Source: Rothia nasisuis (GTDB lineage Bacteria; Actinomycetota; Actinomycetes; Actinomycetales; Micrococcaceae). Taken from it: a stretch of DNA of 58,870 nucleotides. Positions within the stretch are counted from its first letter, which is position 1; every line of letters begins with the position of its first letter. A program made the translations under genes and the position numbers. Under the pieces are notes generated by a model, which saw nothing but the letters and a program-made list of their open reading frames with translations, did not search any database and was not told the origin of the DNA. The stretch spans positions 1 to 58,870 of the forward strand of contig NZ_CAKMSB010000014.1 of the NCBI RefSeq assembly GCF_928381405.1, in the 5' to 3' direction. Positions 44,909 through 55,599 of the stretch are shown in pieces.

Positions 44909-46209
44909 GCGACAAGAAACCCGCAGCGCAGCAGGTAGACCCCGCCCTCGCTGCCGACAAGGCAGTAGCAACAACCCCGCCCACCGACGTCCCCTCACAG
45001 CTGGTCCCCACCGAAAAGCCCTCCACTTTCGCCCGCATCGCAGGCGGTAGTATCGGCCTTTCCATCGGTGCAGCCCTTGCCGCCTTCATCGTTGGCGGCC
45101 TGCTCATTGCGGTCACCGACCCCGCCACCCAAAAGGCCGCGTCCTACTTCTTTGCCCGCCCCACCGACACCCTCTCGGCGGGGTGGCAGGCAGCTACCGA
45201 CGCCTATCTGGCCCTGCTTCAAGGCTCCATCTATAACCCCGCAGGGCGTAGCTTTACCCAGCAGATCCGCCCTCTCACCGAAACGCTGACCGTAGCCACC
45301 CCGCTCATCTTCGCGGGCCTGGGCGTGGCGCTCTCCTTCCGCGCCGGGCTCTTTAACATCGGTGCCCAGGGGCAGATTATTCTCGGTGCCATTATCTCCG
45401 GCTGGGTCGCGATCAACGCGGGCCTACCTGCGGCGCTCACCATCCCCCTGGTCGTCCTCGGCGGTATCGTGGGCGGCGCCATCTGGGGTGGCATCATCGG
45501 CGTGCTCAAAGCAAAAACCGGTGCGCACGAGGTCATCCTCTCCATCATGATGAACTACATTGCCGCCAACCTACTGGTCTACCTGCTCAAGAGCCCCGTC
45601 CTACAGCGCGCAGGTAGCTCCAACCCCATCTCCGAGCAGCTCCCCGAAACCGCGGTCTTTCCCGCCCTGCTCGGCCCCTCCTTCCGCCTGCACCTGGGCT
45701 TTCTCCTCGCCCTGGTAGCCGTGGCCTTCGTGGGCTGGCTCCTGAACCGCTCCACCATCGGCTTCCGCCTGCGCGCGGTCGGCGCTAACCCTCACGCCGC
45801 CCGCACAGCGGGCATCTCTGTGGCCTCCGGCTACATTATCGTCATGGCTATCTCCGGCGCCCTGGCTGGTCTGGCCGGTACCGCCCAGGTCGCAGGCACC
45901 GAGAAGGTGCTCACCACCGGCATCGCCGCCTCCCTGGGCTTTGATGCCATCACGGTAGCCCTCCTCGGCAGATCCAAGCCGCTGGGTACCCTCTTCGCCG
46001 CCATCCTCTTCGGTGCCTTCCGCGCAGGCGGCGTCACCATGCAGGTCAACACCGGTACCTCAATCGACATCGTGCTCGTACTGCAGGCGCTCATCGTCCT
46101 CTTCATTGCGGCACCTCCGCTGGTCCGATCCATCTTCCGGCTGCCCGACCCCACCGGCAAGCCCAAGCCTAAGAAAAAGAAGACCGCCAAGAAGGCAGTG
46201 GAGGCATAA
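44905..46209 (+). CDS. Nucleoside ABC importer permease 1
   Basis: A 434-residue permease (about 9-10 membrane segments) of the BPD_transp_2 type. Seen: FRAGLFNIGAQGQIILGAII, TGAHEVILSIMMNYIA, FRLRAVGANPHAARTAGIS and LGFDAITVALLGRSKPLGTL. The N-terminal 45 residues are a charged extension; the C-terminus is Lys-rich (KPKPKKKKTAKKA). GTG start overlapping the ATPase gene. Confidence 0.92.
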   Translation: MSDKKPAAQQVDPALAADKAVATTPPTDVPSQLVPTEKPSTFARIAGGSIGLSIGAALAAFIVGGLLIAVTDPATQKAASYFFARPTDTLSAGWQAATDAYLALLQGSIYNPAGRSFTQQIRPLTETLTVATPLIFAGLGVALSFRAGLFNIGAQGQIILGAIISGWVAINAGLPAALTIPLVVLGGIVGGAIWGGIIGVLKAKTGAHEVILSIMMNYIAANLLVYLLKSPVLQRAGSSNPISEQLPETAVFPALLGPSFRLHLGFLLALVAVAFVGWLLNRSTIGFRLRAVGANPHAARTAGISVASGYIIVMAISGALAGLAGTAQVAGTEKVLTTGIAASLGFDAITVALLGRSKPLGTLFAAILFGAFRAGGVTMQVNTGTSIDIVLVLQALIVLFIAAPPLVRSIFRLPDPTGKPKPKKKKTAKKAVEA

Positions 46210-46211
46210 CC

Positions 46212-47504
46212 ATGAGCGTCATCGCAATTCCCCAAACCACCGCCAGCGCCACTGACGAAAAGCTGGCCGTCAAAAACTGGAAGAACCCCGTCATCTACAC
46301 GGTGTTGGGCCTGCTAGCCTCCCTGCTCATCGCCCTCCGCGCTCCTCAGAAAACCATCTCCCTGGGCATCGCCGACGGCGTCAGCTGGTTCCAGGCAGAA
46401 CCCCTGCAGATTACCCCCCAGGTCTACGGCTGGGTGGCTACCATCGTCATGCTCGGTGTGGCAGGCTACGCCCTAGCCACCACCAAGGCCGGTAAACCCC
46501 TGGGCCGCTGGCTGGCACCCGTCTTCTGGCTGGCTTTCTCCACCGGTCTACTGGTCTGGGCCATTGGCTCCACCGCCAAGCCCGAGCTCTCCCTGGTCTC
46601 CCTGCTCAACGGAGCTGTGCTACTTTCTATCCCCATGATTTTTGGTTCCATGGGTGGTCTGCTCTGCGAACGCTCCGGTATCGTCAACATTGCCATCGAG
46701 GGCCAGCTACTCCTCGGCGCCTTTTCCGCTGCCCTGGTTGGCTCCATGACCGGCAGCCCCTGGGTCGGCCTGCTCGCAGCCATGGCAGGTGGCGTGATGG
46801 TCTCAGCCCTGCTGGCCCTCTTCTCCATCAAATATCTGGTCGACCAGGTCATTGTGGGCGTGGTGGTCAACGTACTGGTCTCGGGGCTCACCGGCTTCCT
46901 GTTCTCCCGCGTCCTAGAACCAAACGCCGCGACGCTCAACTCAGCGCCCCGCCTACCCTCTTTCGCTATACCCGGTCTCTCTGAGATTCCCGTGCTCGGG
47001 CCTGTGCTCTTCAACCAGTCCGTACTGGTCTACCTCATGTACCTTGTTGTGGCAGCTATCTGGTTCGCCCTCAATAAGACCCGCTGGGGCCTGCGCACCC
47101 GCGCCGTCGGCGAACACCCCAAGGCCGCTGATACCCTTGGCGTCAACGTCAACCGCCTGCGCGCCACCAACGTCCTCGCCGCCGGTGCAGTCTCAGGCAT
47201 GGGTGGAGCCTTCTTCACCCTGGTCTCTGTCTCCTCCTTCAACTCCGACATGACCGCTGGGCAGGGCTATATTGCCCTTGCCGCTCTCATCTTCGGCCGC
47301 TGGACGCCCCTCGGAGCCCTCTCCGCCGCCCTGCTCTTCGGCTTCTCACTGAACCTACAGTTTGTGCTCTCCATCCTGGGTACCAGTGTTCCCACGGAGC
47401 TACTGGCCATGCTGCCCTACCTGGTCACCATCTTCGCGGTAGCTGGCCTGGTCGGGCGCTCTCGCGGCCCCGCCGCAGTAGGCACCCCCTACGTCAAGGA
47501 GTAG
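46212..47504 (+). CDS. Nucleoside ABC importer permease 2
   Basis: A 430-residue permease paired with the previous one. Seen: LLCERSGIVNIAIEGQLLLGAF, LVDQVIVGVVVNVLVSGLTGF, WGLRTRAVGEHPKAADTLGVNVNRLR and GQGYIALAALIFGRWTPLGA. It begins 2 bp after permease 1 and is followed by a terminator. Confidence 0.92.
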   Translation: MSVIAIPQTTASATDEKLAVKNWKNPVIYTVLGLLASLLIALRAPQKTISLGIADGVSWFQAEPLQITPQVYGWVATIVMLGVAGYALATTKAGKPLGRWLAPVFWLAFSTGLLVWAIGSTAKPELSLVSLLNGAVLLSIPMIFGSMGGLLCERSGIVNIAIEGQLLLGAFSAALVGSMTGSPWVGLLAAMAGGVMVSALLALFSIKYLVDQVIVGVVVNVLVSGLTGFLFSRVLEPNAATLNSAPRLPSFAIPGLSEIPVLGPVLFNQSVLVYLMYLVVAAIWFALNKTRWGLRTRAVGEHPKAADTLGVNVNRLRATNVLAAGAVSGMGGAFFTLVSVSSFNSDMTAGQGYIALAALIFGRWTPLGALSAALLFGFSLNLQFVLSILGTSVPTELLAMLPYLVTIFAVAGLVGRSRGPAAVGTPYVKE

Positions 47505-47517
47505 GTCCGGACGGAAA

Positions 47518-47556
47518 CGTGGCCGCCTCACTTGCAAAGCAAGGGGCGGCCACAGC
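47518..47556 (+). terminator. Terminator after the nucleoside importer genes
   Basis: gtggccgcc (47520-47528) pairs with ggcggccac (47545-47553), with an inner cttg/caag stem. Confidence 0.75.
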
Positions 47557-47587
47557 CGTCTTAAGGTTCGCGCGTATGGGGCGGAGA

Positions 47588-47740
47588 TGGACGCCCCTTC
47601 GCCGACTAACCTTCTCAAGCTCGCCCTGGAGGGCTCGCTTGATTCATGTAGCCTCGCAGGCTCGGCTAATTCGCAGAGATTTCTGTTTCGCTTCGCGGAA
47701 AACCCTGCTCATCCCAGCCAGTCGGCTACCGGGGCGTCCA
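47588..47740. repeat. Long-armed inverted repeat before cdd
   Basis: tggacgccccttcgccgact (47588-47607) pairs with 47720-47740 (complement tggacgccccggtagccgact) across about 110 bp of smaller hairpins (agcct/aggct, cagaga/tttctg). No ORF of note. It lies in the 279-bp gap between importer and cdd. It could be a structured RNA leader of cdd-deoA or a decayed palindromic repeat. Confidence 0.45.
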
Positions 47741-47783
47741 CCTCCACCCCGTCCTTGCACAACATATACGAGGAAAGATACCA

Positions 47784-48191
47784 ATGACTGCACAAGACAT
47801 TGACTGGGACCAGCTCACCGCTGCCGCCACGGAGGCCCTAGCCCACTCCTACTCGCCCTACTCCCAGTACCCGGTTGGCGCTGCCGCCCTCACCGAGAGG
47901 GGCCGCCTCATCACCGGAGCCAACATTGAAAACGCCTCCTACGGGCTGACCCTGTGTGCCGAATGCTCCCTTATCTCCGAGCTCTTTCGCACCGGTGGCG
48001 GCCGCCTAGTCGCCTTCGCCTGCGTTGATGGGCAAGGTCAGGCCCTGATGCCCTGCGGCCGTTGCCGCCAGCTCCTCTACGAACACAGCGCCCCCGGTAT
48101 GCTCCTTCGCTCCACCGGCGGCGTCCTCACCATCGAGCAGATGCTCCCCGACGCTTTTGGCCCCGAACGCCTCCCACCGAGCACCCGGTAA
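47784..48191 (+). CDS. cdd: Cytidine deaminase
   Basis: A 135-residue zinc enzyme that turns cytidine or deoxycytidine into uridine or deoxyuridine. Seen: YSPYSQYPVGAAAL, NIENASYGLTLCAECS (Cys ligand and catalytic Glu) and PCGRCRQLL (two Cys ligands). Length normal. It is next in the nucleoside salvage block. Ribosome site aggaaag. Confidence 0.94.
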   Translation: MTAQDIDWDQLTAAATEALAHSYSPYSQYPVGAAALTERGRLITGANIENASYGLTLCAECSLISELFRTGGGRLVAFACVDGQGQALMPCGRCRQLLYEHSAPGMLLRSTGGVLTIEQMLPDAFGPERLPPSTR

Positions 48192-48337
48192 CCTTTTCTG
48201 GTTCTTTCACCGCCTGCTGGCAGCCACCGAATGCGAATGCTCTGGTGGACTGGCATACTGGAAGATAGCGAGACCGTAATCAGCACATCACGGAGAGCCG
48301 TGGCGGCGCCGCCACCCGGACCAGGAAGGAAGGGCTC

Positions 48338-49636
48338 ATGAACACTGAAGCTTTTGACGCTGTAGATATCATTCGCGCCAAACGCGACGGTGAAATCCTG
48401 ACTGACAACCAGATTGACTGGGTTATTGATGCCTACACCCGGGGCGTTGTAGCAGACGAACAGATGAGCGCCCTGGCCATGGCTATCTTTTTGCAAGGCA
48501 TGGGTAGAAAGGAAATCGCCCGCTGGACCGATGCCATGATTCGCTCGGGCGAGCGCATGGATTTCTCATCGATTATCGGTACCGGCAAGAAGCTGGCCAC
48601 CGCCGATAAGCACTCCACCGGCGGTGTAGGCGATAAAATCACCCTGCCCCTAGCGCCCCTGGTCGCTGTCTACGGCGTTGCCGTTCCCCAGCTTTCAGGC
48701 CGTGGCCTGGGGCATACCGGTGGCACCTTAGATAAACTCGAAGCGATTCCCGGGTGGCAGGCCAATATCTCTAACGATAAAACCCTGCAGATTCTTGGCT
48801 CGGTGGGTGCCGTCATCTCAGCGGCTGGCTCCGGCCTGGCACCAGCGGATAAGAAGCTCTACGCCCTGCGCGATACCACCGCCACGGTCGAGGCCATCCC
48901 CCTGATTGCCTCATCAATTATGAGCAAGAAAATAGCCGAAGGTACCGGTTCCCTGGTGCTAGATGTCAAGGTCGGGTCGGGCGCCTTCATGAAGGACGTT
49001 GACCGCGCTCGCGAACTTGCCCAAGTGATGGTTGAGCTGGGGGAGGGGGCTGGAGTGAAGACCAGCGCCCTGCTGACCAATATGGATACCCCATTGGGCC
49101 TAGCCGTGGGTAACGCCAACGAGGTTGCCGAATCCGTTGAAGTGTTGGCCGGTGGCGGCCCCTCCGACATCGTAGAGCTCACCGTGGAACTGGCCCGCGT
49201 TATGCTGGCTAACTCCGGTGTGGAGGCCGACCCTGCCGAGGCTCTGGCGGACGGCCGGGCTATGGATCGCTGGCGCCAGATGATTTTGGCCCAGGGCGGT
49301 GACCCTGACGCGCCCCTACCGCAGCCGGCAGAGACGCACACCCTGGTGGCCGACGCAAGCGGAATCCTGACCCGCCTAGACGCGCTAGCGGTGGGCGTGG
49401 CGTCCTGGCGCTTGGGTGCAGGCCGCGCCCGTAAGGAGGATGCCGTTCAGCTGGCCGCTGGCGTTCAGATTCACGCCAAGCCCGGAGACACCGTCACCGA
49501 AGGTCAGCCCCTACTCACCCTGATGACCGACACCCCCGAGCGTTTTGACCGCGCCCTTGAATCTCTCAAGGGTGCATGGACTATCGGAGGGGACTACCAC
49601 CCCACCGACCTGATTTTGGGCCGTATTAACGCCTAG
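48338..49636 (+). CDS. deoA: Thymidine phosphorylase
   Basis: A 432-residue enzyme that splits thymidine or deoxyuridine into base and deoxyribose 1-phosphate. Seen: DIIRAKRDGEILT, KHSTGGVGDKITLPLAPLVA (phosphate loop), SGRGLGHTGGTLDKLE, SSIMSKKIAEG and LDVKVGSGAFMK. Full length. A ggcggcgccgcc hairpin and a strong aggaagga ribosome site precede it. It works after Cdd and the importer. Confidence 0.95.
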   Translation: MNTEAFDAVDIIRAKRDGEILTDNQIDWVIDAYTRGVVADEQMSALAMAIFLQGMGRKEIARWTDAMIRSGERMDFSSIIGTGKKLATADKHSTGGVGDKITLPLAPLVAVYGVAVPQLSGRGLGHTGGTLDKLEAIPGWQANISNDKTLQILGSVGAVISAAGSGLAPADKKLYALRDTTATVEAIPLIASSIMSKKIAEGTGSLVLDVKVGSGAFMKDVDRARELAQVMVELGEGAGVKTSALLTNMDTPLGLAVGNANEVAESVEVLAGGGPSDIVELTVELARVMLANSGVEADPAEALADGRAMDRWRQMILAQGGDPDAPLPQPAETHTLVADASGILTRLDALAVGVASWRLGAGRARKEDAVQLAAGVQIHAKPGDTVTEGQPLLTLMTDTPERFDRALESLKGAWTIGGDYHPTDLILGRINA

Positions 49637-49678
49637 TAAATATCACATCCCTCACCCTTCGTACGAAAAGAGAAAACA

Positions 49679-51622
49679 GTGGGTCTTTTTAGCCGCAAGA
49701 AAAATCAGCCCGAGCACCAAGCCTCCCCGGAGCGCAATACTCCCGCCTCTGAATCGAGCGCTACCGTGCATGAAGCCAGCCCGAAGGCCGCAGCTTCAAC
49801 TCCTGCTTCTGCCCCAGCCTCTGCGACGCAGGTGCCCGCCGGTGAAGGCCTGCGTAGGATCGTTGAACTGATGCGTACCAAGTCTGAAGGCCAGGTCACC
49901 CTGAATCTGTCCCAGCAGGGTAACGACATGAACTTTGCTCTCTATCAGCAAGGTCAGCAGGTTGAGTCCGGTGTGGTAGCCCCGGGTACCGAATGGTTCG
50001 ATGCCGTCGTTGCCCTCTACACAGAAGAGGAGAAGAGCGAACGTGGTGCCTGGGCCCGAGCCCAGGTGGTTGTTGACCCTGCTAGTGATTCTGACTCTGC
50101 GGTGCAGGCTTCGTTTATGGACGCTGAAACGAGCACCACCCATAACCTCAAGTACGGTCTTGACATGGGTGGGGCTGCGGCCTCTGGTGCGGAGCCCGGG
50201 CAGCAGGGCCTAGCCTCAGCCGAGGCTGAGGGGCAGGCGAGCGACGCTGTCACTGAGACCGCAGAAGCTGACGCCCAAGGCCAGCAGGGCGCAGACGAAG
50301 AGTTCAGCGGGGGCGCTCAGGGTGAGACCGCAGCGCAGGCAGAAGAGCGCATGAACCGTATTTCAGCCCGCCTGGCTCAGAGCGAAACCCCGCAGGCTGA
50401 GACAGCTGAGAGTGCTTTTGAGACCGCAGAGTCTCAGAACTCTGAACCTCAGAACTCTGAGACCCAGTACACCGGTACTCGGTACTCCGATGCCCAGCAC
50501 TCTGATGCCCAGCCTTCGGGCATCCACCGGGGCGAGTACGTAGCCCAGCGTTTTGCTCGGCCTGTGGATACCACCGCAACGGCTGAGAGTGATCTCGCCG
50601 CAGCCGATGAGGGGCAGCCCCACCATGTTGGCACTGGTGAAGATGGTGCGCACGGGGTAGAAGAGAGCCCTGCCGATACTCCCGAGGCCGTTGAAAATAG
50701 TGAGGTGGCCGAGGCCACCGAGACATATGAGCCTGCTGGGACAGGCGAAACTGTTGAGACCGCCGAGGGCGTTGAAACGGTAGCGGCAACTGAGTACGCC
50801 CCCGTTGAAACTACCCCGGTTGACGATTCAGCCACCTACCGTGAGGGTGCTGTGACTGCTGAGCCAGCCACGAGCTACCCTGCAACTGCGGGTATGAGCG
50901 CTTACGGCGTGACCAACACCGACCTGATTGGTGGGAGCACAGAGGTTGAAGATACTGCGGTTGAAGGCACAGCGGAGCTACCTGACCACCTTGATGACAG
51001 TGAGTTCGAGGACGACCCAGCTCCCGCCGAAAGCGCCCCGGTGGTTGAAAGTAGCCACTCGGCGTCCTCACTGGATGCACCCATGACCGGCTCCAGCGTT
51101 GATGTTTCCCCCTCCTATTCCTCCCAGGAGCAGACCAAACCGTCCTCCACCCGCAAGGCTCCGGGTAACCTGGTGCTGACCGAGGCTGAGGTTGTCTCCC
51201 GGTTTGCCCCCGCCTATGAGGCTCTGTTTGGGGCGGAGGGGAGCGCCCGCGACGTCTCTACCGTGCTGATTCGTGTGCGCACCCTGGGTTCCTACTACGA
51301 CGCTCTGACCCACGTGCGTCGTAATGGTTTTTGGGAGCAGGTGCGCACCTTCGAGCTCATCCCAGAAGAAACTCTGGGTGTGCTGCAGCTCAAGGCTGAC
51401 TCCTACAAGGAGGGCTACGGCTCACCGCTGGCCATCAGCATCCGGTTTACCCCCGGAACCCCCGTTGATACCGACTTCAGCTACACCGATGAAGAAGCCT
51501 TCGTGCGCTACCCTGAGCACCTGCCGGCCCAGCAGTATGTGGAGGAGCTGCGCATGTTCCCCCGCACCGGCGAGCACATTCCAGCGCACATGAACGAGGC
51601 CCTGGCCTCCTGGAACTTCTAA
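49679..51622 (+). CDS. Unknown protein with two folded ends and an acidic disordered middle
   Basis: A 647-residue protein with no signal or membrane segment. Residues about 55-165 form one domain (GEGLRRIVELMRTKSEGQVTL, ALYQQGQQVESG, FDAVVALYTEEEKSER). Residues about 170-500 are Glu/Thr/Ala/Ser-rich and low complexity, with near repeats (QNSEPQNSETQY, YSDAQHSDAQ). The last 150 residues form a second domain (EVVSRFAPAYEALFGAEGSA, TLGSYYDALTHVRRNGFWEQ, YEEL-like end). I recognise neither domain. GTG start. It lies inside the nucleoside block, 42 bp after deoA. Confidence 0.75.
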   Translation: MGLFSRKKNQPEHQASPERNTPASESSATVHEASPKAAASTPASAPASATQVPAGEGLRRIVELMRTKSEGQVTLNLSQQGNDMNFALYQQGQQVESGVVAPGTEWFDAVVALYTEEEKSERGAWARAQVVVDPASDSDSAVQASFMDAETSTTHNLKYGLDMGGAAASGAEPGQQGLASAEAEGQASDAVTETAEADAQGQQGADEEFSGGAQGETAAQAEERMNRISARLAQSETPQAETAESAFETAESQNSEPQNSETQYTGTRYSDAQHSDAQPSGIHRGEYVAQRFARPVDTTATAESDLAAADEGQPHHVGTGEDGAHGVEESPADTPEAVENSEVAEATETYEPAGTGETVETAEGVETVAATEYAPVETTPVDDSATYREGAVTAEPATSYPATAGMSAYGVTNTDLIGGSTEVEDTAVEGTAELPDHLDDSEFEDDPAPAESAPVVESSHSASSLDAPMTGSSVDVSPSYSSQEQTKPSSTRKAPGNLVLTEAEVVSRFAPAYEALFGAEGSARDVSTVLIRVRTLGSYYDALTHVRRNGFWEQVRTFELIPEETLGVLQLKADSYKEGYGSPLAISIRFTPGTPVDTDFSYTDEEAFVRYPEHLPAQQYVEELRMFPRTGEHIPAHMNEALASWNF

Positions 51623-51639
51623 GTCCTACCCGATTCACC

Positions 51640-51692
51640 GCCCCGGCTACCCGCCACAGATTCATCTGACGTGCGGAGCCGGGGCACCTTTT
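51640..51692 (+). terminator. Hairpin before add
   Basis: gccccggct (51640-51648) pairs with agccggggc (51677-51685), followed by acctttt. It ends the previous transcript or attenuates add. Confidence 0.6.
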
Positions 51693-51703
51693 AAGGAAAG
51701 CCC

Positions 51704-52894
51704 ATGCCCCTGACAGACACCGACTGGATTCAGAACCTCCCCAAGGTGTGCCTGCACGATCACCTGGACGGCGGTTTGCGCCCCGAAACCCTCATTGAAC
51801 TGGCAGGCGGCGCGGGGCACGAGCTACCCACCACAGACCCGGTTGAGCTGGCTGGCTGGATTAGGGCCGCAGCTCACTCAGGCTCGCTGGCCCGCTATTT
51901 AGAAACCTTTGAACACACGGTGGCTGTCATGCAGACCGCTGCTAACCTGCGCCGGGTAGCCCGTGAGCACGTGTTGACCCTAGCTGCTGACGGGGTGATA
52001 TACGGTGAGGTGCGCTGGGCGCCTGAACTGCACACCCGGCAGGGGCTGACCCTGGCTCAGGCTGTTGAGGCTGTGGCTGAGGGGCTCATGGACGGTATGG
52101 AAGAAATCGCCCGCGCCGGGGGCCGTATTCTGGTTAACCAGATTCTCTGCGCTATGCGCCAGAACCAGAACTCGCGCAGGGTCGTTGCGGCCGCCCTAAA
52201 CTACCGGGCCCTGGGGGTGGTGGGGTTCGACCTGGCCGGGCCCGAGGATGGTTACCCCGCAGCTGATCACGCTAAGGCACTTGATTTGGCGGCAGCGAAC
52301 TTTCTTCCGGTCACCCTGCACGCGGGTGAGGCTCACGGGCTGGCCTCAATCCGTGAGGCGCTGGTTGTGGGGCGGGCGCAACGGCTGGGCCACGGTGTGC
52401 GCATCACCGAAGATATCACGGCCCGCACCGTAGCTGAGCTTGACCCAGCCGGTGACTTGCTACCGGGGGCCGACCGTGACCAGACTGTGCTGCAGCTGGG
52501 CGAGGTAGCCGAGCACATCAAAAACCGCCGTGTCACTCTGGAGACCTGCCCCTGCTCCAACCTGCAGACAGGAGCAGCGCAGAAGGCTAAGCACGTGGGG
52601 GCAGGCCTGCCTTTTGAACCTGCCCGAACCGTGGCGGAACACCCGGTTGCCCTTCTGTTACGTGCCGGTTTCGCTGTGACCGTCAACCCCGATAACCGGT
52701 TGATGAGCTCCACCAGTATGACCCACGAGTTTACCGAGCTGGCTGAACATCAGGGTTTCGGCCCGGCTGACTTTTTCGAGCTAACGCTCAACGCTGTTAA
52801 CGGGGCCTTCTGCTCCTTTGACGAGAAGCAGGCACTGGCCCAGAGCGTCCAGGTGGCCTATGCGCAACTAGGAGTTCAGGAGGGCAGTGCATGA
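51704..52894 (+). CDS. add: Adenosine deaminase
   Basis: A 396-residue zinc enzyme that converts adenosine to inosine. Seen: LHDHLDGGLRPETL (two zinc His), YGEVRWAPELHT, LHAGEAHG (catalytic Glu), LGHGVRITED (catalytic His) and NPDNRLMSSTSMTHEF (zinc and catalytic Asp region). The canonical SLHDHLDGGLR start is present. It overlaps mazG by 4 bp (ATGA). Confidence 0.93.
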   Translation: MPLTDTDWIQNLPKVCLHDHLDGGLRPETLIELAGGAGHELPTTDPVELAGWIRAAAHSGSLARYLETFEHTVAVMQTAANLRRVAREHVLTLAADGVIYGEVRWAPELHTRQGLTLAQAVEAVAEGLMDGMEEIARAGGRILVNQILCAMRQNQNSRRVVAAALNYRALGVVGFDLAGPEDGYPAADHAKALDLAAANFLPVTLHAGEAHGLASIREALVVGRAQRLGHGVRITEDITARTVAELDPAGDLLPGADRDQTVLQLGEVAEHIKNRRVTLETCPCSNLQTGAAQKAKHVGAGLPFEPARTVAEHPVALLLRAGFAVTVNPDNRLMSSTSMTHEFTELAEHQGFGPADFFELTLNAVNGAFCSFDEKQALAQSVQVAYAQLGVQEGSA

Positions 52895-53580
52895 GAGAGG
52901 GGCAGGAATCGCAGAAGCAGAACGGGGCGGGAGTCGGAGCCGATTTTGAGCGCCTGCTGGAACTCATGGGCACCTTACGCAACCCTGGCGGTTGCACCTG
53001 GACGGCCACCCAGACGCACGAAAGTATCATGCACTACCTGGTGGAAGAGACCTACGAGGTGGTTGAAGCTGTGGAGGCACCCGGGGGAGCGGACCTAGCC
53101 CTGCTCCGAGAAGAGCTGGGCGATGTCTTGCTGAACCTTATCTTCCACGCGCAGATAGCCTCAGAGCTACCCGCCAATCAGGGCGGTTTTAGTATGCGTG
53201 ATGTAGTCAACGGCCTGGTCGATAAACTCATCCGCCGTAACCCCCACGTATTCGGTGACGGGCAGGCGGTGGAGAGTAGCAACATGACAGCGCAGCAGAT
53301 TTACGAGGCCTGGGATGAGCTGAAAAAGTCCGAGAAACCCGAGCGCACCAGCCCGCTGGACGGTATCCCACCCGGCCTGCCAGCGCTTGCAGCCGCCTCA
53401 AAAACCCAAGAAAAACTCGAGAAGGTGGGGCGAGGCGTCCCGCCTGATGGCCTGCTACCTGAGTTTGCGACCGAAGAAGACCTGGGAGCCTACCTGTACG
53501 CTCTGGTGGGGCAGGCTCGGGCTGCTGGCCTCGACCCCGAGCGGGCTCTGCGAGGGTTCCTTCGGCGTATTGAGGCATAG
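52891..53580 (+). CDS. mazG: MazG-family nucleoside triphosphate pyrophosphohydrolase
   Basis: A 229-residue enzyme that hydrolyses NTPs to NMPs, removing abnormal or excess nucleotides. Seen: NPGGCTWTATQTHESI, LVEETYEVVEAVE (EExxE metal motif) and LREELGDVLLNLIFHAQIA (ExxD), then the second-domain-like VFGDGQ and LPALAAASKTQEKL. The short form is usual for actinobacteria. Translationally coupled to add. Confidence 0.92.
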   Translation: MREGQESQKQNGAGVGADFERLLELMGTLRNPGGCTWTATQTHESIMHYLVEETYEVVEAVEAPGGADLALLREELGDVLLNLIFHAQIASELPANQGGFSMRDVVNGLVDKLIRRNPHVFGDGQAVESSNMTAQQIYEAWDELKKSEKPERTSPLDGIPPGLPALAAASKTQEKLEKVGRGVPPDGLLPEFATEEDLGAYLYALVGQARAAGLDPERALRGFLRRIEA

Positions 53581-53754
53581 GGCGGAGTACTTGCTCGGGC
53601 TTGCCAGGGAGTTTGACCGTGCCGGTGGCACTCCGAACTGTAGCCGCCCTCATAGGGTCGGTACGACCCTTGCTGCTGTGAGCCAACGCAGGGGGTGCGA
53701 CGCAGAAGAAAACCGTGGGAAATATTGAATTCCTGTGTGCTTATGTGGGTTTTT

Positions 53755-55137
<1,383 letters not shown>

Positions 55138-55161
55138 GGCCTCTCTATAGCGGATTCTAGA

Positions 55162-55194
55162 GCCGGTGGACGGTAGCCCCGTCCACCGGTTCTT
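55162..55194 (+). terminator. Terminator of eno
   Basis: ccggtggacgg (55163-55173) pairs with ccgtccaccgg (55179-55189), followed by ttcttgttg. Confidence 0.85.
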
Positions 55195-55332
55195 GTTGTG
55201 CTACGGCTTTTAAAGACACCTTACTCATTGAAGAACAGTTAGGGAGCACTCAAAGGGGGCTTGTGAAGAACCTGGTTGATGTAGCCTCTACGCGTCACCT
55301 GAAGAAATATGAGGACGGAGCAAAAAATAGCC

Positions 55333-55361
55333 TTGACCTGCATGTTCGCTTCGCGTAATTT
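55333..55361 (+). promoter_or_regulatory. Promoter of the 55-residue membrane protein gene
   Basis: TTGACC (55333-55338) - 17 bp - TAATTT (55356-55361), 32 bp before the start codon. Confidence 0.6.
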
Positions 55362-55392
55362 GTTTTGTAAGTCACACTACAAGGAGGGCGCT

Positions 55393-55560
55393 ATGAAGAA
55401 CAAGGGTAGCCTGATGGGTCTATGTATCGCCTTAGGTATAGGCATCGGCGTTGCGTTTGGCGTTGCTATGAACAATATTGGTGCAGGAATCGCCCTCGGG
55501 GTTCCCATCGGCGTCATTTTTGCTATAGCCTTCGGGGTTTTTAAAAACGAACACAAGTAA
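55393..55560 (+). CDS. Small glycine-rich two-segment membrane protein
   Basis: A 55-residue protein (MKNKGSLMGLCIALGIGIGV...) with two hydrophobic segments rich in Gly and Ala in GxxxG spacing, which favours helix packing, and a charged end (FKNEHK). An excellent aaggagg ribosome site lies 6 nt upstream and a clear promoter precedes it. The function is unknown. It is separated from eno by a terminator. Confidence 0.75.
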   Translation: MKNKGSLMGLCIALGIGIGVAFGVAMNNIGAGIALGVPIGVIFAIAFGVFKNEHK

Positions 55561-55599
55561 GTTCGGTAAGAATAATCTTATGAAAGGTCGTTCAGAACT

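Noticed and set aside
53654-53670. 7-bp hairpin after mazG as a terminator
   Set aside because: The stem is short and no U-run follows.
55263-55358. 31-codon ORF (GTG start) before the small membrane protein
   Set aside because: A fair ribosome site is present, but it ends inside the predicted -10 region and shows no recognisable sequence.
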